This document shows positions 23,516-31,116 of a stretch of DNA of 46,263 bases, in pieces (position 1 is the stretch's first letter; each line of letters begins with the position of its first letter). The position numbers and the translations under genes are program-made. The DNA lies in assembly GCA_040877415.1 (NCBI GenBank), contig JBBDNV010000208.1, positions 1-46,263 on the forward strand, given 5' to 3'. The notes under the pieces are model-generated. The model did no database searches. It had not been told where the DNA came from and saw only the letters and a program-made list of their open reading frames with translations. The DNA comes from JBBDNV01 sp040877415. Lineage in GTDB: Bacteria > Planctomycetota > Planctomycetia > Pirellulales > PALSA-1355.

Positions 23516-24415
23516 ATGGCCACCAACGCCCAACAAGTCTCCCAACTGCGGTGGAAGAAGTTTCCGCTCCTCGACGACGGGTTCGTGTGCCTGATCGACG
23601 TCATGGGCGACGACCAGTCGGTGGTGCAGGCCGCCCGCGTGAGCTACGGCGAAGGGACGCGCAAAGTGTCGGACGATCGGGGGCTCATTCGCTACCTGTT
23701 GCGGCACCACCATACCACGCCCTTCGAAATGGCCGAGGTGAAGCTGCTGGTGCGCGTGCCGATGGATTGCTGGCGGCAGTGGATTCGCCACCGCACGGCC
23801 AACGTCAACGAATACAGCACCCGTTATTCGCTGGCCATCGACGCCGCGCAAACCACGCCGCCCGACGCCTGGCGCACGCAGGCCGCGCACAATCGCCAGG
23901 GAAGCGGCGAATTGCTCGACCGCCGGCAGGGCGAAGATCTCACGGCCTCGGAAGCCGAGTTTCAACGCGCCGCGCGCGAGCTCTACGAACAACGAATCGC
24001 CCGGGGCGTGGCCCGCGAACAGGCTCGCAAGGATTTGCCCCTTTCCACCTATACCGAGGCCTATTGGAAGGTCGACCTGCACAACCTGCTGCACTTTCTG
24101 GCGCTGCGGATGGACGCTCACGCGCAGTCGGAAATCCGCGAGTACGCTTCGACGATCGGCAATGAAATCGTCAGACCGCTGTTTCCCCTGGTGTGGGAAG
24201 CGTTCGTCGACTATCGACTCGAAGGCACGTTCCTGTCGCGGCTGGAACGCGAAGTGATCGCCCGGCTGATGCAAAGGCTCTCCGAAAGCGGGCATGCCAA
24301 GGCAAGTGAAGAAGACTTCCTGGCCGTGCAAGACCCATCCTGGGCCAATCTCGCGCGCTGCCGCGAGCGCGACGAGTGCCGCGAGAAACTCAGGCAGCTC
24401 GGAATCCTTTCCTGA
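23516..24415 (+). CDS. thyX: FAD-dependent thymidylate synthase ThyX
   Basis: Makes dTMP from dUMP using methylene-tetrahydrofolate, FAD and NADPH. The 299-residue protein has the ThyX signature R91-H-R93 followed by S101 and R103 (RHRTANVNEYSTRYS). HTTPFEMAEVKLLVRVPM precedes it and LHNLLHFLALRMDAHAQSEI follows, both standard for the family. Length is at the long end of the 220-300 range. It sits 11 bases after the small helical protein and 27 bases before a CaMKII-association-domain protein on the same strand. No thyA-like gene is in the window. Confidence 0.96.
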   Translation: MATNAQQVSQLRWKKFPLLDDGFVCLIDVMGDDQSVVQAARVSYGEGTRKVSDDRGLIRYLLRHHHTTPFEMAEVKLLVRVPMDCWRQWIRHRTANVNEYSTRYSLAIDAAQTTPPDAWRTQAAHNRQGSGELLDRRQGEDLTASEAEFQRAARELYEQRIARGVAREQARKDLPLSTYTEAYWKVDLHNLLHFLALRMDAHAQSEIREYASTIGNEIVRPLFPLVWEAFVDYRLEGTFLSRLEREVIARLMQRLSESGHAKASEEDFLAVQDPSWANLARCRERDECREKLRQLGILS

Positions 24416-24442
24416 CCCGATTCGTTTGAGGCCCGCCGACCC

Positions 24443-24832
24443 ATGACCAAGAAGATCGAAGCGGAACTCGTCGAGCTCACGCGGCAATTGCTCGACAGCA
24501 TCGCCGCCGCCGATTGGGATACGTACAGCCGGCTGTGCGATCCGGCGCTTTCGGCCTTCGAGCCCGAGGGACGCGGCCACCTGGTCGAAGGGCTCGAGTT
24601 CCATCGCTTTTACTTCGAGCTGGGCGCCGGCGGTGGTTCACGGCCCTCGACGATGTCGTCGCCCAAGGTGCGCTTGATGGGGGACGTGGCCGTGGTGAGC
24701 TACGTGCGGCTGGTGCAATCGGTCGGCGACGGCGGCAAGCCGACCACCTCGGCATTCGAAGAGACGCGCGTCTGGCAAATGCAGCAGGGCGCCTGGCGGC
24801 ACGTCCACTTCCATCGCTCGCGGCCGAGCTAG
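24443..24832 (+). CDS. CaMKII-association-domain-like protein (NTF2/SnoaL superfamily)
   Basis: A 129-residue single-domain protein of the NTF2-like fold. The phrase LCDPALSAFEPEGRGHLVEG followed by FHRFYF closely follows the calcium/calmodulin-dependent kinase II association domain family, which has stand-alone bacterial members. The end EETRVWQMQQGAWRHVHFHR is also typical. Bacterial members form oligomers and have no settled biochemical role. It probably shares a transcript with ThyX. There is no signal peptide, so it should be cytoplasmic. Confidence 0.85.
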   Translation: MTKKIEAELVELTRQLLDSIAAADWDTYSRLCDPALSAFEPEGRGHLVEGLEFHRFYFELGAGGGSRPSTMSSPKVRLMGDVAVVSYVRLVQSVGDGGKPTTSAFEETRVWQMQQGAWRHVHFHRSRPS

Positions 24833-24963
24833 CGGTGGCATGCTCACCCGCCGCCATAGAAGGCAATTGTGAGGAAAATGTGAGCGGCGATTGAATGTTT
24901 CGCGAATTCGCGGCCGGTTCGGGCCGCCATTGCCGCCACCCGCAAGCGCCACAGGACGCCCGA

Positions 24964-25974
24964 CTACGCCCGATCGATGGGAAAGGCCATCACTTCGGCG
25001 AGGCTGCTGGCGCCGGCCGCCAGCATCACGAGACGATCGAAGCCGAGCGCCGCGCCGCACGAATCGGCCAGGCCGTGCTCCATGGCCGCGACAAGGCGGC
25101 TTTCTTCCGGCAGCTCGGGTTTGCCGTCGAGTGCCCGCCCGCGGTTGGCCGTTCGATTTCGCTCGCGCATCTGGCGCGGATCGACGAGCTCATGATACCC
25201 GTTGGCCAGCTCGACGCCGCGCAGGTAAAGCTCGAACCGCCTGGCCACGGGCGGATCGCCCTCGACGCGGGCCAGCGCGGCCTGGCTGGCGGGATAATCG
25301 AAAAGGATCGTCGGCGACGACTGACCCAAGTGCGGCTCCACGAGGTGCGACAGCAAAACGTTTAACCAGCCGTCGCGATCAAGCGCCGCGGCGCCCGGCG
25401 AAACCTCGATGCCCCAGCGCCGCGCCAACTCGGCCAACTCGGCAGACGTGGCCGCGTGCGGGTCGATTCCGGCGTGCAGCCGGAATGCTTCGGCGTAGCT
25501 GACCTGTTCGGCCGGTCCGGTGGCCAACAACGCCTCGGCCATTTCGGAAACGAGCTGCATGCCACCGGTCATGGAATCGCCGCAACGATACCACTCGACG
25601 ATCGTAAACTCCGGATTGTGCAGCGCGCCCGCTTCGCCCGCCCGAAAGGCGCGCGTAATCTGATAAATCGCGCGGGCACCGGCGGCCAGCAGCCGCTTCA
25701 TGCCGAACTCGGGCGACGTTTGCAGCCACAGCTTCCGGCCCGCGTCGGGCCGGCGCGGATCATCCGGCAAGACGACCGCCAGCGGATCCAAGTGGCGATC
25801 GACCACCGTGTCGGCCGACAACAGCGGCGTCTCGACTTCCAGAAATCCGCGCTCGGCGAAAAACGACCGGGTGCGGGCCAAAAGCTCGGCCCGCAAGCGC
25901 AGCCGCTCCCAGCTCGCCGTGGGAAGAAAGTCGTGCTCGTCTCGGCGCTCGCTCACGGGAGATTGTGGCACCAA
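24964..25974 (-). CDS. epmA: EF-P lysine lysyltransferase EpmA (PoxA/GenX/YjeA)
   Basis: A lysyl-tRNA-synthetase-like enzyme lacking an anticodon-binding domain; it attaches beta-lysine to the conserved lysine of EF-P. The 336-residue protein has the class II motif 2 FRAGEAGALHNPEFTIVEWYR (about 109-129) and motif 3 GAALGFDRLVML near the C-terminus, matching the E. coli enzyme of 325 residues. The N-terminus lacks the OB-fold of true LysRS. The frame begins at TTG 25974; GTG at 25971 is an equally good start. It follows efp by 15 bases on the same strand and opposes epmB. Confidence 0.95.
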   Translation of the reverse strand: MVPQSPVSERRDEHDFLPTASWERLRLRAELLARTRSFFAERGFLEVETPLLSADTVVDRHLDPLAVVLPDDPRRPDAGRKLWLQTSPEFGMKRLLAAGARAIYQITRAFRAGEAGALHNPEFTIVEWYRCGDSMTGGMQLVSEMAEALLATGPAEQVSYAEAFRLHAGIDPHAATSAELAELARRWGIEVSPGAAALDRDGWLNVLLSHLVEPHLGQSSPTILFDYPASQAALARVEGDPPVARRFELYLRGVELANGYHELVDPRQMRERNRTANRGRALDGKPELPEESRLVAAMEHGLADSCGAALGFDRLVMLAAGASSLAEVMAFPIDRA

Positions 25975-25989
25975 ATGGCACCCCGCTAC

Positions 25990-26559
25990 TCACCCTCTGG
26001 CTCGTTCCAGATACTCGCCGGTGCGCGTGTCGATCTTGATCATGTCGCCGATTTCGACGAACGCCGGACAGATCACTTCGGCGCCGGTTTCCAGCTTCAC
26101 CGGTTTGGTCAGGTTCGAGGCCGTGTTGCCCTTGACGGACGGCTCGCAGTAATCGATCTTCAACACCACGTGATTGGGCGGCGACACCGAGATCGGGCGG
26201 TTGTTAAACAGCACCATCGAGCAGATCATGCCCTCCTTGAGATACTTCCAGGCATCGTCGACCTGTTCCATCGAGAGCTCGTACTGTTCGTAATTCGCGT
26301 TGTCCATGAACACGAACGTGTCGGCCTGGCGATAGAGGAACTGGGCGTCGATGTCGGTGACGTCGGCGGCCTCGAGCGAATCGCCCCCCTTGTACGTCCG
26401 GTCGACGATTGTGCCGCGGAGCAGATTGCGCAGCTTGCACTTGTACAACGCATTGCCCTTGCCCGGCTTGACAAAGTTGCACTCCACCATCAAGTACGGA
26501 TCGCCGTCGATCTGCACTTTCAGGCCTTTTTTGAAGTCGCTTGTGTTGTAGCTGGCCAC
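25990..26559 (-). CDS. efp: Elongation factor P
   Basis: Translation factor that relieves ribosome stalling at polyproline. The 189-residue protein has all three beta-barrel domains and the modified-loop lysine K34 in VKPGKGNALY, the substrate type for EpmA/EpmB beta-lysylation. The start is GTG at 26559 with AGGA about 9 bases upstream. Being directly followed by epmA and divergent from epmB fits a self-contained modification module. Confidence 0.97.
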   Translation of the reverse strand: MASYNTSDFKKGLKVQIDGDPYLMVECNFVKPGKGNALYKCKLRNLLRGTIVDRTYKGGDSLEAADVTDIDAQFLYRQADTFVFMDNANYEQYELSMEQVDDAWKYLKEGMICSMVLFNNRPISVSPPNHVVLKIDYCEPSVKGNTASNLTKPVKLETGAEVICPAFVEIGDMIKIDTRTGEYLERARG

Positions 26560-26647
26560 AATCGTTTTCCTGCTTCGTTTTGTGGGTGAGGGGGATTATG
26601 CTGACAGGCTGCCGTCGAGGTCGTTTGGCCCAGTGGTCGCGGGAACG

Positions 26648-27688
26648 ATGAATATTGTAGAAACTTCGGCCCATTTGTCGCAGGGTCTTCGGCCGATTGC
26701 CGCGCCGCGCTATGGTTCGTGGCAGGAAGCGGTCAAGGACGCCGTGCGCGATCCTGGCGAGCTGTGCCGGCTTGTCAATTTGCCGCGGCGGTATGTTTCG
26801 GGCGCGATGGCGGCGGCCCGCGACTTTTCGGTCTTTGCGCCCAAAGGCTACATCGCCCGCATGCGCCCCGCCGACGTTCACGACCCGCTCTTGAGGCAGG
26901 TCCTTCCGCTGGAAGATGAACTTGGCGAGCGGCAGGGGTTTGGCCCCGATCCGGTCGGCGATCACGCGGCGACCTTAAGCCCCGGCCTGGTGCACAAGTA
27001 TCGTTCCAGGGTCCTGATGGTAACAACGGGGGCTTGCGCCGTCCATTGCCGTTATTGCTTCCGCCGGCATTTTCCCTACTGGGAGGGGCCCCGCTCCGTG
27101 GACGAGTGGGCCGGCGCGCTAGCACAAATCGAGGCCGACCGCGCGCTGCGCGAAGTGATCTTGAGCGGCGGCGACCCGTTGATGCTCCTCGATGCTCACC
27201 TGGCGGAGCTGACCCGGCGGCTGGCCGAGATCGGCCACCTGCGCCGCTTGCGCGTGCATACCCGGCTGCCGGTGATGATCCCCGAGCGCGTCACGGACGA
27301 GCTCGTCGCTCTGTTGCGCGGCACGCGGCTCGTGCCGATCGTGGTCATCCACGCCAATCATGCGCGGGAATTGGATGAAACGGTGGCTGGCGCCCTGGGG
27401 CGGATGTCGGACGCCGGCATCCCGCTTTTGAATCAATCGGTTCTGCTGCGCGGCGTCAACGACGACGTCGAGACCTTGGCGGAACTTTGCGAGCGATTGG
27501 TCGATTTGCGCGTCATGCCTTATTATCTGCACCAGCTCGATCGCGTCGCCGGCGCCGCCCACTTTGAGGTGAGCGAGTCGCGCGGCCGCCGGCTCGTCGA
27601 GCAATTGCGCGGCCGGCTGAGCGGCTACGCCGTGCCGCGCTACGTACGCGAAGCGGCCGGCGCGGCGAGCAAGCTGATCTTGGCTTAA
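26648..27688 (+). CDS. epmB: EF-P beta-lysylation protein EpmB (lysine 2,3-aminomutase family)
   Basis: A radical-SAM, PLP-dependent enzyme converting alpha-lysine to (R)-beta-lysine for EF-P modification. The 346-residue protein has the cluster motif C130-x3-C134-x2-C137 in CAVHCRYCFRRHFPY, followed by LSGGDPLM, and ends near YAVPRYVREAAG. Size matches E. coli EpmB (342). The frame is open from 26582, but ATG 26648 begins the natural protein NIVETSAHLSQGLRPI. It is divergent from efp, with 88 bases between the two starts that must carry both promoters. Confidence 0.94.
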   Translation: MNIVETSAHLSQGLRPIAAPRYGSWQEAVKDAVRDPGELCRLVNLPRRYVSGAMAAARDFSVFAPKGYIARMRPADVHDPLLRQVLPLEDELGERQGFGPDPVGDHAATLSPGLVHKYRSRVLMVTTGACAVHCRYCFRRHFPYWEGPRSVDEWAGALAQIEADRALREVILSGGDPLMLLDAHLAELTRRLAEIGHLRRLRVHTRLPVMIPERVTDELVALLRGTRLVPIVVIHANHARELDETVAGALGRMSDAGIPLLNQSVLLRGVNDDVETLAELCERLVDLRVMPYYLHQLDRVAGAAHFEVSESRGRRLVEQLRGRLSGYAVPRYVREAAGAASKLILA

Positions 27689-27747
27689 GCAATGACGCGC
27701 TCGACGCCACAACGACTCCCGCGCCCCGAGCAAGTCGGCACGAATCG

Positions 27748-28548
27748 ATGAAGCGCTTCGTTTGGCTGACCGATATCCACCTGAACTTTCTCACCGACGC
27801 CGGGGTGCAATCGTTTCTCGCCGAAGTCGCGGCCGCGCGGCCCGATGCCGTGCTCATCAGCGGCGACATCGGCGAGTCGCACAACGTTTGCGACTACCTC
27901 GACCGGATCGACCGGGCGACGCGCGCGCCCGTTTACTTCGTCCTGGGCAACCACGACTACTACTTCGGCTCGATTCGCGAAACGCGCGATCGCGTGGCCG
28001 GGTTCTGTGCCGAGCATCCCCGCTTGCACTATTTGACCCGCGAAAATGTGGCCGAGCTGACGCCCAACGTCGGCCTGGTCGGACACGACGGCTGGGCCGA
28101 CGGCCGGTTGGGAGATTATCCCCGTTCGCTGGTGGTCATGCACGACTTCAAGCTGATCGCCGAATTGTCCGGCCTCGACAAGCTCCAGCGCTGGGATGTG
28201 CTCAAGGCGCTGGGCGATGAAGCGGCCGCGCATTTCCGCCGCCTGTTGCCCCGGGCTTTCGAGAAATATCGCGACGTCGTGCTCTTGACCCACGTTCCCC
28301 CGTTTCGCGAAGCGTGCTGGCACGAGGGACGGCTTTCCGACGACTACTGGGCGCCCCACTTCACCTGCCAGGCCACGGGCCAGGCGATCCTCGAAGCCAT
28401 GCGCTCGCAATCCGCGGGGCGGCTGACGGTCTTGTGCGGTCATACGCACGGCAGCGGAGAAACGCAGCCGCGGCAGAATCTGCAAGTGATCACCGGCGGC
28501 GCGAAGTACGGAAGCCCGGCGATCGCCAGCGTGTTCGAGTTCGACTGA
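27748..28548 (+). CDS. Calcineurin-like metallophosphoesterase
   Basis: A 266-residue binuclear-metal phosphoesterase. All five family motifs are present: D9-x-H11, GD at 39-40, GNHD at 67-70, H182 (LLTHVP) and GHTH at 231-234. No signal peptide is present, so it is probably cytoplasmic; the substrate is unknown (nucleotides, phosphoproteins or nucleic acid are all possible for this fold). It starts 59 bases after epmB and could be on its transcript. Confidence 0.92.
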   Translation: MKRFVWLTDIHLNFLTDAGVQSFLAEVAAARPDAVLISGDIGESHNVCDYLDRIDRATRAPVYFVLGNHDYYFGSIRETRDRVAGFCAEHPRLHYLTRENVAELTPNVGLVGHDGWADGRLGDYPRSLVVMHDFKLIAELSGLDKLQRWDVLKALGDEAAAHFRRLLPRAFEKYRDVVLLTHVPPFREACWHEGRLSDDYWAPHFTCQATGQAILEAMRSQSAGRLTVLCGHTHGSGETQPRQNLQVITGGAKYGSPAIASVFEFD

Positions 28549-28601
28549 CGGAAGATCGGTCACGCAAATGTCAAAGTGCGTCGCCACTTGCTCGTGATGT
28601 G

Positions 28602-28681
28602 ACACCAGACGCGAAGCGCCAGCGAGGGTGCGCTGCGAAGCCGCGCTGGCTTTTCCCTCGCTGGCGCTTCGCGTCTGGTGT
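28602..28681. repeat. Perfect 27-base inverted repeat
   Basis: Left arm 28602-28628 and right arm 28655-28681 are exact reverse complements, separated by 26 bases (28629-28654). The arms contain CCAGACGCGAAGCGCCAGCG. There is no T-tract. Such long hairpins between genes in planctomycete genomes are usually dispersed repeats of the REP/MITE type. Confidence 0.85.
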
Positions 28682-28688
28682 CCGGCGG

Positions 28689-28711
28689 CACGGGTGGACA
28701 AGCCACCCGTG
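28689..28711. repeat. Short hairpin repeat
   Basis: CACGGGTGG (28689-28697), loop ACAAG, CCACCCGTG (28703-28711). It lies 7 bases after the 27-base inverted repeat and just before the sugar isomerase gene. Both hairpins fall in the 213-base gap between two genes. Confidence 0.75.
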
Positions 28712-28761
28712 GCACCCTACGATGGCACAACCTCAAGATTACACCGCGGCGCAGGATCACC

Positions 28762-29598
28762 ATGCGGGCCATGAGATTCGCGATCTGCAACGAGACTTTC
28801 GGCGATTGGCCGTTTGACAAGGCGTTTGGATTTGCCGCCGAATGCGGCTACACGGGCATCGAGATTGCGCCGTTCACGCTTGCGGCCGACGCTCGCAAGA
28901 TCACGGCCGCGCGGCGCGACGAGGTGCGCCGGCTGGCCGCCGCGGAAGCCCTGGAAGTGGTCGGATTGCACTGGCTGCTGGCCAAGACCAGCGGGTTTCA
29001 CCTCACCAGCCCCGAGGCTGAAGTGCGCCGCCGCACGGCCGCTTACGTGCAGGACCTGGCCCGGTTGTGTCGCGACCTGGGCGGCTCGCGGATGATCTTC
29101 GGCTCGCCGCAGCAGCGCAGCGTCTTGCCCGGCGTGACGCCCGAGCAGGCGCTCGACTACGCGGCCGAAGTTGTCACTGACAGTTTGGGTGTGTTCGAAC
29201 AAACGGGCGTGACGTTGTGCATCGAGCCGCTTGCGCCGCCGGAGGATAATTTTCTCAACACGGCGGCCGATGCCGTTCGCTTGATCGAGAAAATCGGCCA
29301 CCCGCAATGCCGCTTGATCCTGGACTGCAAAGCCATGTCGAGTGAAGCGGTGCCGATACCCGAGCTCATCCGCCGCCACCATTCGCTTTTGGACCACTTT
29401 CACGCGAACGATCCCAACCTGCAGGGCCCCGGGTTCGGCAAGCTTGATTTTGCTCCCATCTTCGCCGCGCTGGGCGAAGTCGATTACCGCGGCTGGGTCT
29501 CGGTCGAGGTGTTCGACTACACGCCCGGCGTGGAGCGCCTGGCCAGCGAGAGCATCAAGTACATGCGCCGCACCGCGGCGGAAGTTGCGAAAAGCTGA
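28762..29598 (+). CDS. Sugar phosphate isomerase/epimerase-like TIM-barrel protein
   Basis: A 278-residue xylose-isomerase-like TIM barrel (AP endonuclease family 2 fold), as in hydroxypyruvate isomerases and D-tagatose 3-epimerases. Predicted metal ligands fall in ETF... ending the first strand, LCIEPLAPPEDNFLN, LILDCKAM, DHFHANDPN and VSVEVFDYTPG. The frame opens at 28678 inside the hairpin repeat; ATG 28762, with GGAT upstream, is the natural start (ATG at 28771 is also possible). Substrate unknown; such proteins are abundant in planctomycetes. Confidence 0.88.
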   Translation: MRAMRFAICNETFGDWPFDKAFGFAAECGYTGIEIAPFTLAADARKITAARRDEVRRLAAAEALEVVGLHWLLAKTSGFHLTSPEAEVRRRTAAYVQDLARLCRDLGGSRMIFGSPQQRSVLPGVTPEQALDYAAEVVTDSLGVFEQTGVTLCIEPLAPPEDNFLNTAADAVRLIEKIGHPQCRLILDCKAMSSEAVPIPELIRRHHSLLDHFHANDPNLQGPGFGKLDFAPIFAALGEVDYRGWVSVEVFDYTPGVERLASESIKYMRRTAAEVAKS

Positions 29599-29773
29599 GC
29601 CGCCGGTAACGCCAGAAATTCGGGCGGCAACGTAGCCAGTCGTTGTGGTGCAATCGGTGGCCCAGTGTGCGACCTGCCCATGATCTCGCAAAACCGGCCC
29701 GCCAGCTAAGTTGCGGGCGCTGCCCGTAAGACCTTGAACACGCGCGAAACTGCCATGGCGGCCCCCGTCAGCT

Positions 29774-30079
29774 TCAGCGTTTGGTTCGGCGGCTTTTTTT
29801 GTTGTCAGCATCCTCGACCTGCCGCGGTCGCGGGGCCGGTGCTCCGCGAAGCAATCCTTCGGTGCTCAGGTCTTCATCGATGTCCGGCCAATGGATGCCA
29901 TAGCCGCCGCCGGCGACGCGCCAGTTCTTCCGCTCTGCAGCAGAGGCTTCGAGCAACCGCGGATACCACGCGAGCGGAACGGTAATGGTTCGCCCGTCCC
30001 GAAGAGACACGCTCACGGTGTCTTTCGTGAACTTCACCCCCGTGACCCGCTCGTCAGCCGTTAGCGCCAAGATGCCCAT
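29774..30079 (-). CDS. DUF2442 protein
   Basis: A 101-residue protein with a DUF2442 domain at about 10-75 (VTGVKFTKDTVSVSLRDGRT, then VPLAWYPRLLEAS, then GYGIHWPDIDEDLSTEGLLRG) and a basic C-terminal tail. DUF2442 is a small domain commonly paired with DUF4160. Its start overlaps the end of the DUF4160 gene by 26 bases, so they are co-translated. The pairing looks like a two-gene toxin-antitoxin arrangement, but that is inference; no toxin activity is shown for this family here. Confidence 0.9.
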   Translation of the reverse strand: MGILALTADERVTGVKFTKDTVSVSLRDGRTITVPLAWYPRLLEASAAERKNWRVAGGGYGIHWPDIDEDLSTEGLLRGAPAPRPRQVEDADNKKSRRTKR

Positions 30080-30296
30080 GCCAGGCCTCCAAGAAAGCTG
30101 CTTGATATTGAATCACGAGACGTTGAATCCGCCGCAACTCGTTGGGCGAAAAGCCGAAGTTCCGTGCGAGGCCGACCGGCTGCAACCAGAACTTGGCCGA
30201 CGAATCGTCCCTATCCACATGGACATGCGGCGGCTCATTGGGTTCATGGCTGTAGACGTAGAAGCGGTACGGGCCGCTTCGCAAGACGGTCGGCAT
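30054..30296 (-). CDS. DUF4160 protein
   Basis: An 80-residue DUF4160 protein: the N-terminal VLRSGPYRFYVYSHEPNEP, then PHVHVDRDDSSAKFWLQP, then a C-terminal helix. The conserved HVHV segment looks like a catalytic or metal site. It is the first of the overlapping pair with the DUF2442 gene. A short ORF ends 3 bases before its ATG. Confidence 0.92.
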   Translation of the reverse strand: MPTVLRSGPYRFYVYSHEPNEPPHVHVDRDDSSAKFWLQPVGLARNFGFSPNELRRIQRLVIQYQAAFLEAWHGHLGANG

Positions 30297-30299
30297 GAG

Positions 30300-30482
30300 C
30301 TACCCATTCCCCGGCGTAAGGGGCTTGTACGCCCAGAGGCCGTCAATCTTAATCCGCTCGAACGCCCGCGCCCAGTCGGATTCACCTACGGTGACGCGTT
30401 GGCTCGGAAGAGAAACGGTGGGAAGAGAAACGGTGGCTGGAACCTTTTCTGCACGGATGCCATCTGCGGCCATCCGTGTCAT
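30300..30482 (-). CDS. Short ORF or gene remnant ahead of the DUF4160/DUF2442 pair
   Basis: A 60-residue frame ending 3 bases before the DUF4160 start. Its C-terminal part (GESDWARAFERIKIDGLWAY) reads like a protein, while its N-terminal part is encoded by repeats: CACGGATG/CATCCGTG inverted elements and a 15-base tandem duplication. It may be the broken end of a former third gene of the module. Low confidence. Confidence 0.28.
   Translation of the reverse strand: MTRMAADGIRAEKVPATVSLPTVSLPSQRVTVGESDWARAFERIKIDGLWAYKPLTPGNG
30406..30435. repeat. Two tandem copies of a 15-base unit
   Basis: GGAAGAGAAACGGTG occurs at 30406-30420 and again at 30421-30435. Unit length is a multiple of three, so a reading frame through it stays open. 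Confidence 0.9.
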
Positions 30483-30500
30483 CCTTGGATTCTGCTTTAC

Positions 30501-30896
30501 CTATGCGCTGGCGGCCTTCAGCTCCGCCAGGTGCTGGGCCGTGCCGACCAGGCGATCCCAGTTTTCGTAGATGTACTGGGGGGGCCCGCCGATTTCCGCC
30601 ACGACCTGAGCCACCTGCTCGGTGGGCACCATTTCGATCGCGTCCCACGGGCAGACCAGCAGGTCGTAAGGATTGGACTTCTTGCCCGGTATGTGTACGC
30701 ACACCTCGCAGCCCACGCAGCGCTCCAGGTCGATCTCGCACCAGCTTTGCAGGTTGTGCTTGTCGTTGTACTGCTGGATCTTGACGATGCAGTCGACCGG
30801 GCAAACTTCCAGGCAGGCCTCGCAGCCCGTGCAGTTGTCGGCGTTGATGACGGCCAGTTCTTTCGGCAGTTTCTTGCGTGGACCCTGTTTGGCCAT
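30501..30896 (-). CDS. Ferredoxin-like protein with two Fe-S cluster motifs
   Basis: A 131-residue 2[4Fe-4S]-type electron carrier. Motif 1 is C22-x2-C25-x2-C28-x3-C32-P. Motif 2 is C60-x2-C63-x2-C66 but its fourth cysteine, C82-P83, comes after 15 residues rather than three, with an insert VHIPGKKSNPYDLLV. A further 40-residue C-terminal helix follows. It is cytoplasmic. No obvious redox partner gene is adjacent, so its electron donor and acceptor are unknown. Confidence 0.92.
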   Translation of the reverse strand: MAKQGPRKKLPKELAVINADNCTGCEACLEVCPVDCIVKIQQYNDKHNLQSWCEIDLERCVGCEVCVHIPGKKSNPYDLLVCPWDAIEMVPTEQVAQVVAEIGGPPQYIYENWDRLVGTAQHLAELKAASA

Positions 30897-31116
30897 ACGG
30901 CGTGTTCCTCAGTGCTTTATCTCGAAACGCGGCGCTGGAAAAGCCGCGAGGCAGGCAAGATTGCAACCCATCTAATCATAGGAACAAATCGGCACGTCGC
31001 CAACCGGTCTTGAAATCTGCCGGCAAACAGGGCGATTACAGGCCAAAAACGCGAGTTGGCAGCTCTCGCGGCCGCTTAACGAGATGTATCGAGCAACGAG
31101 AACCCGTTTGTCCGCC

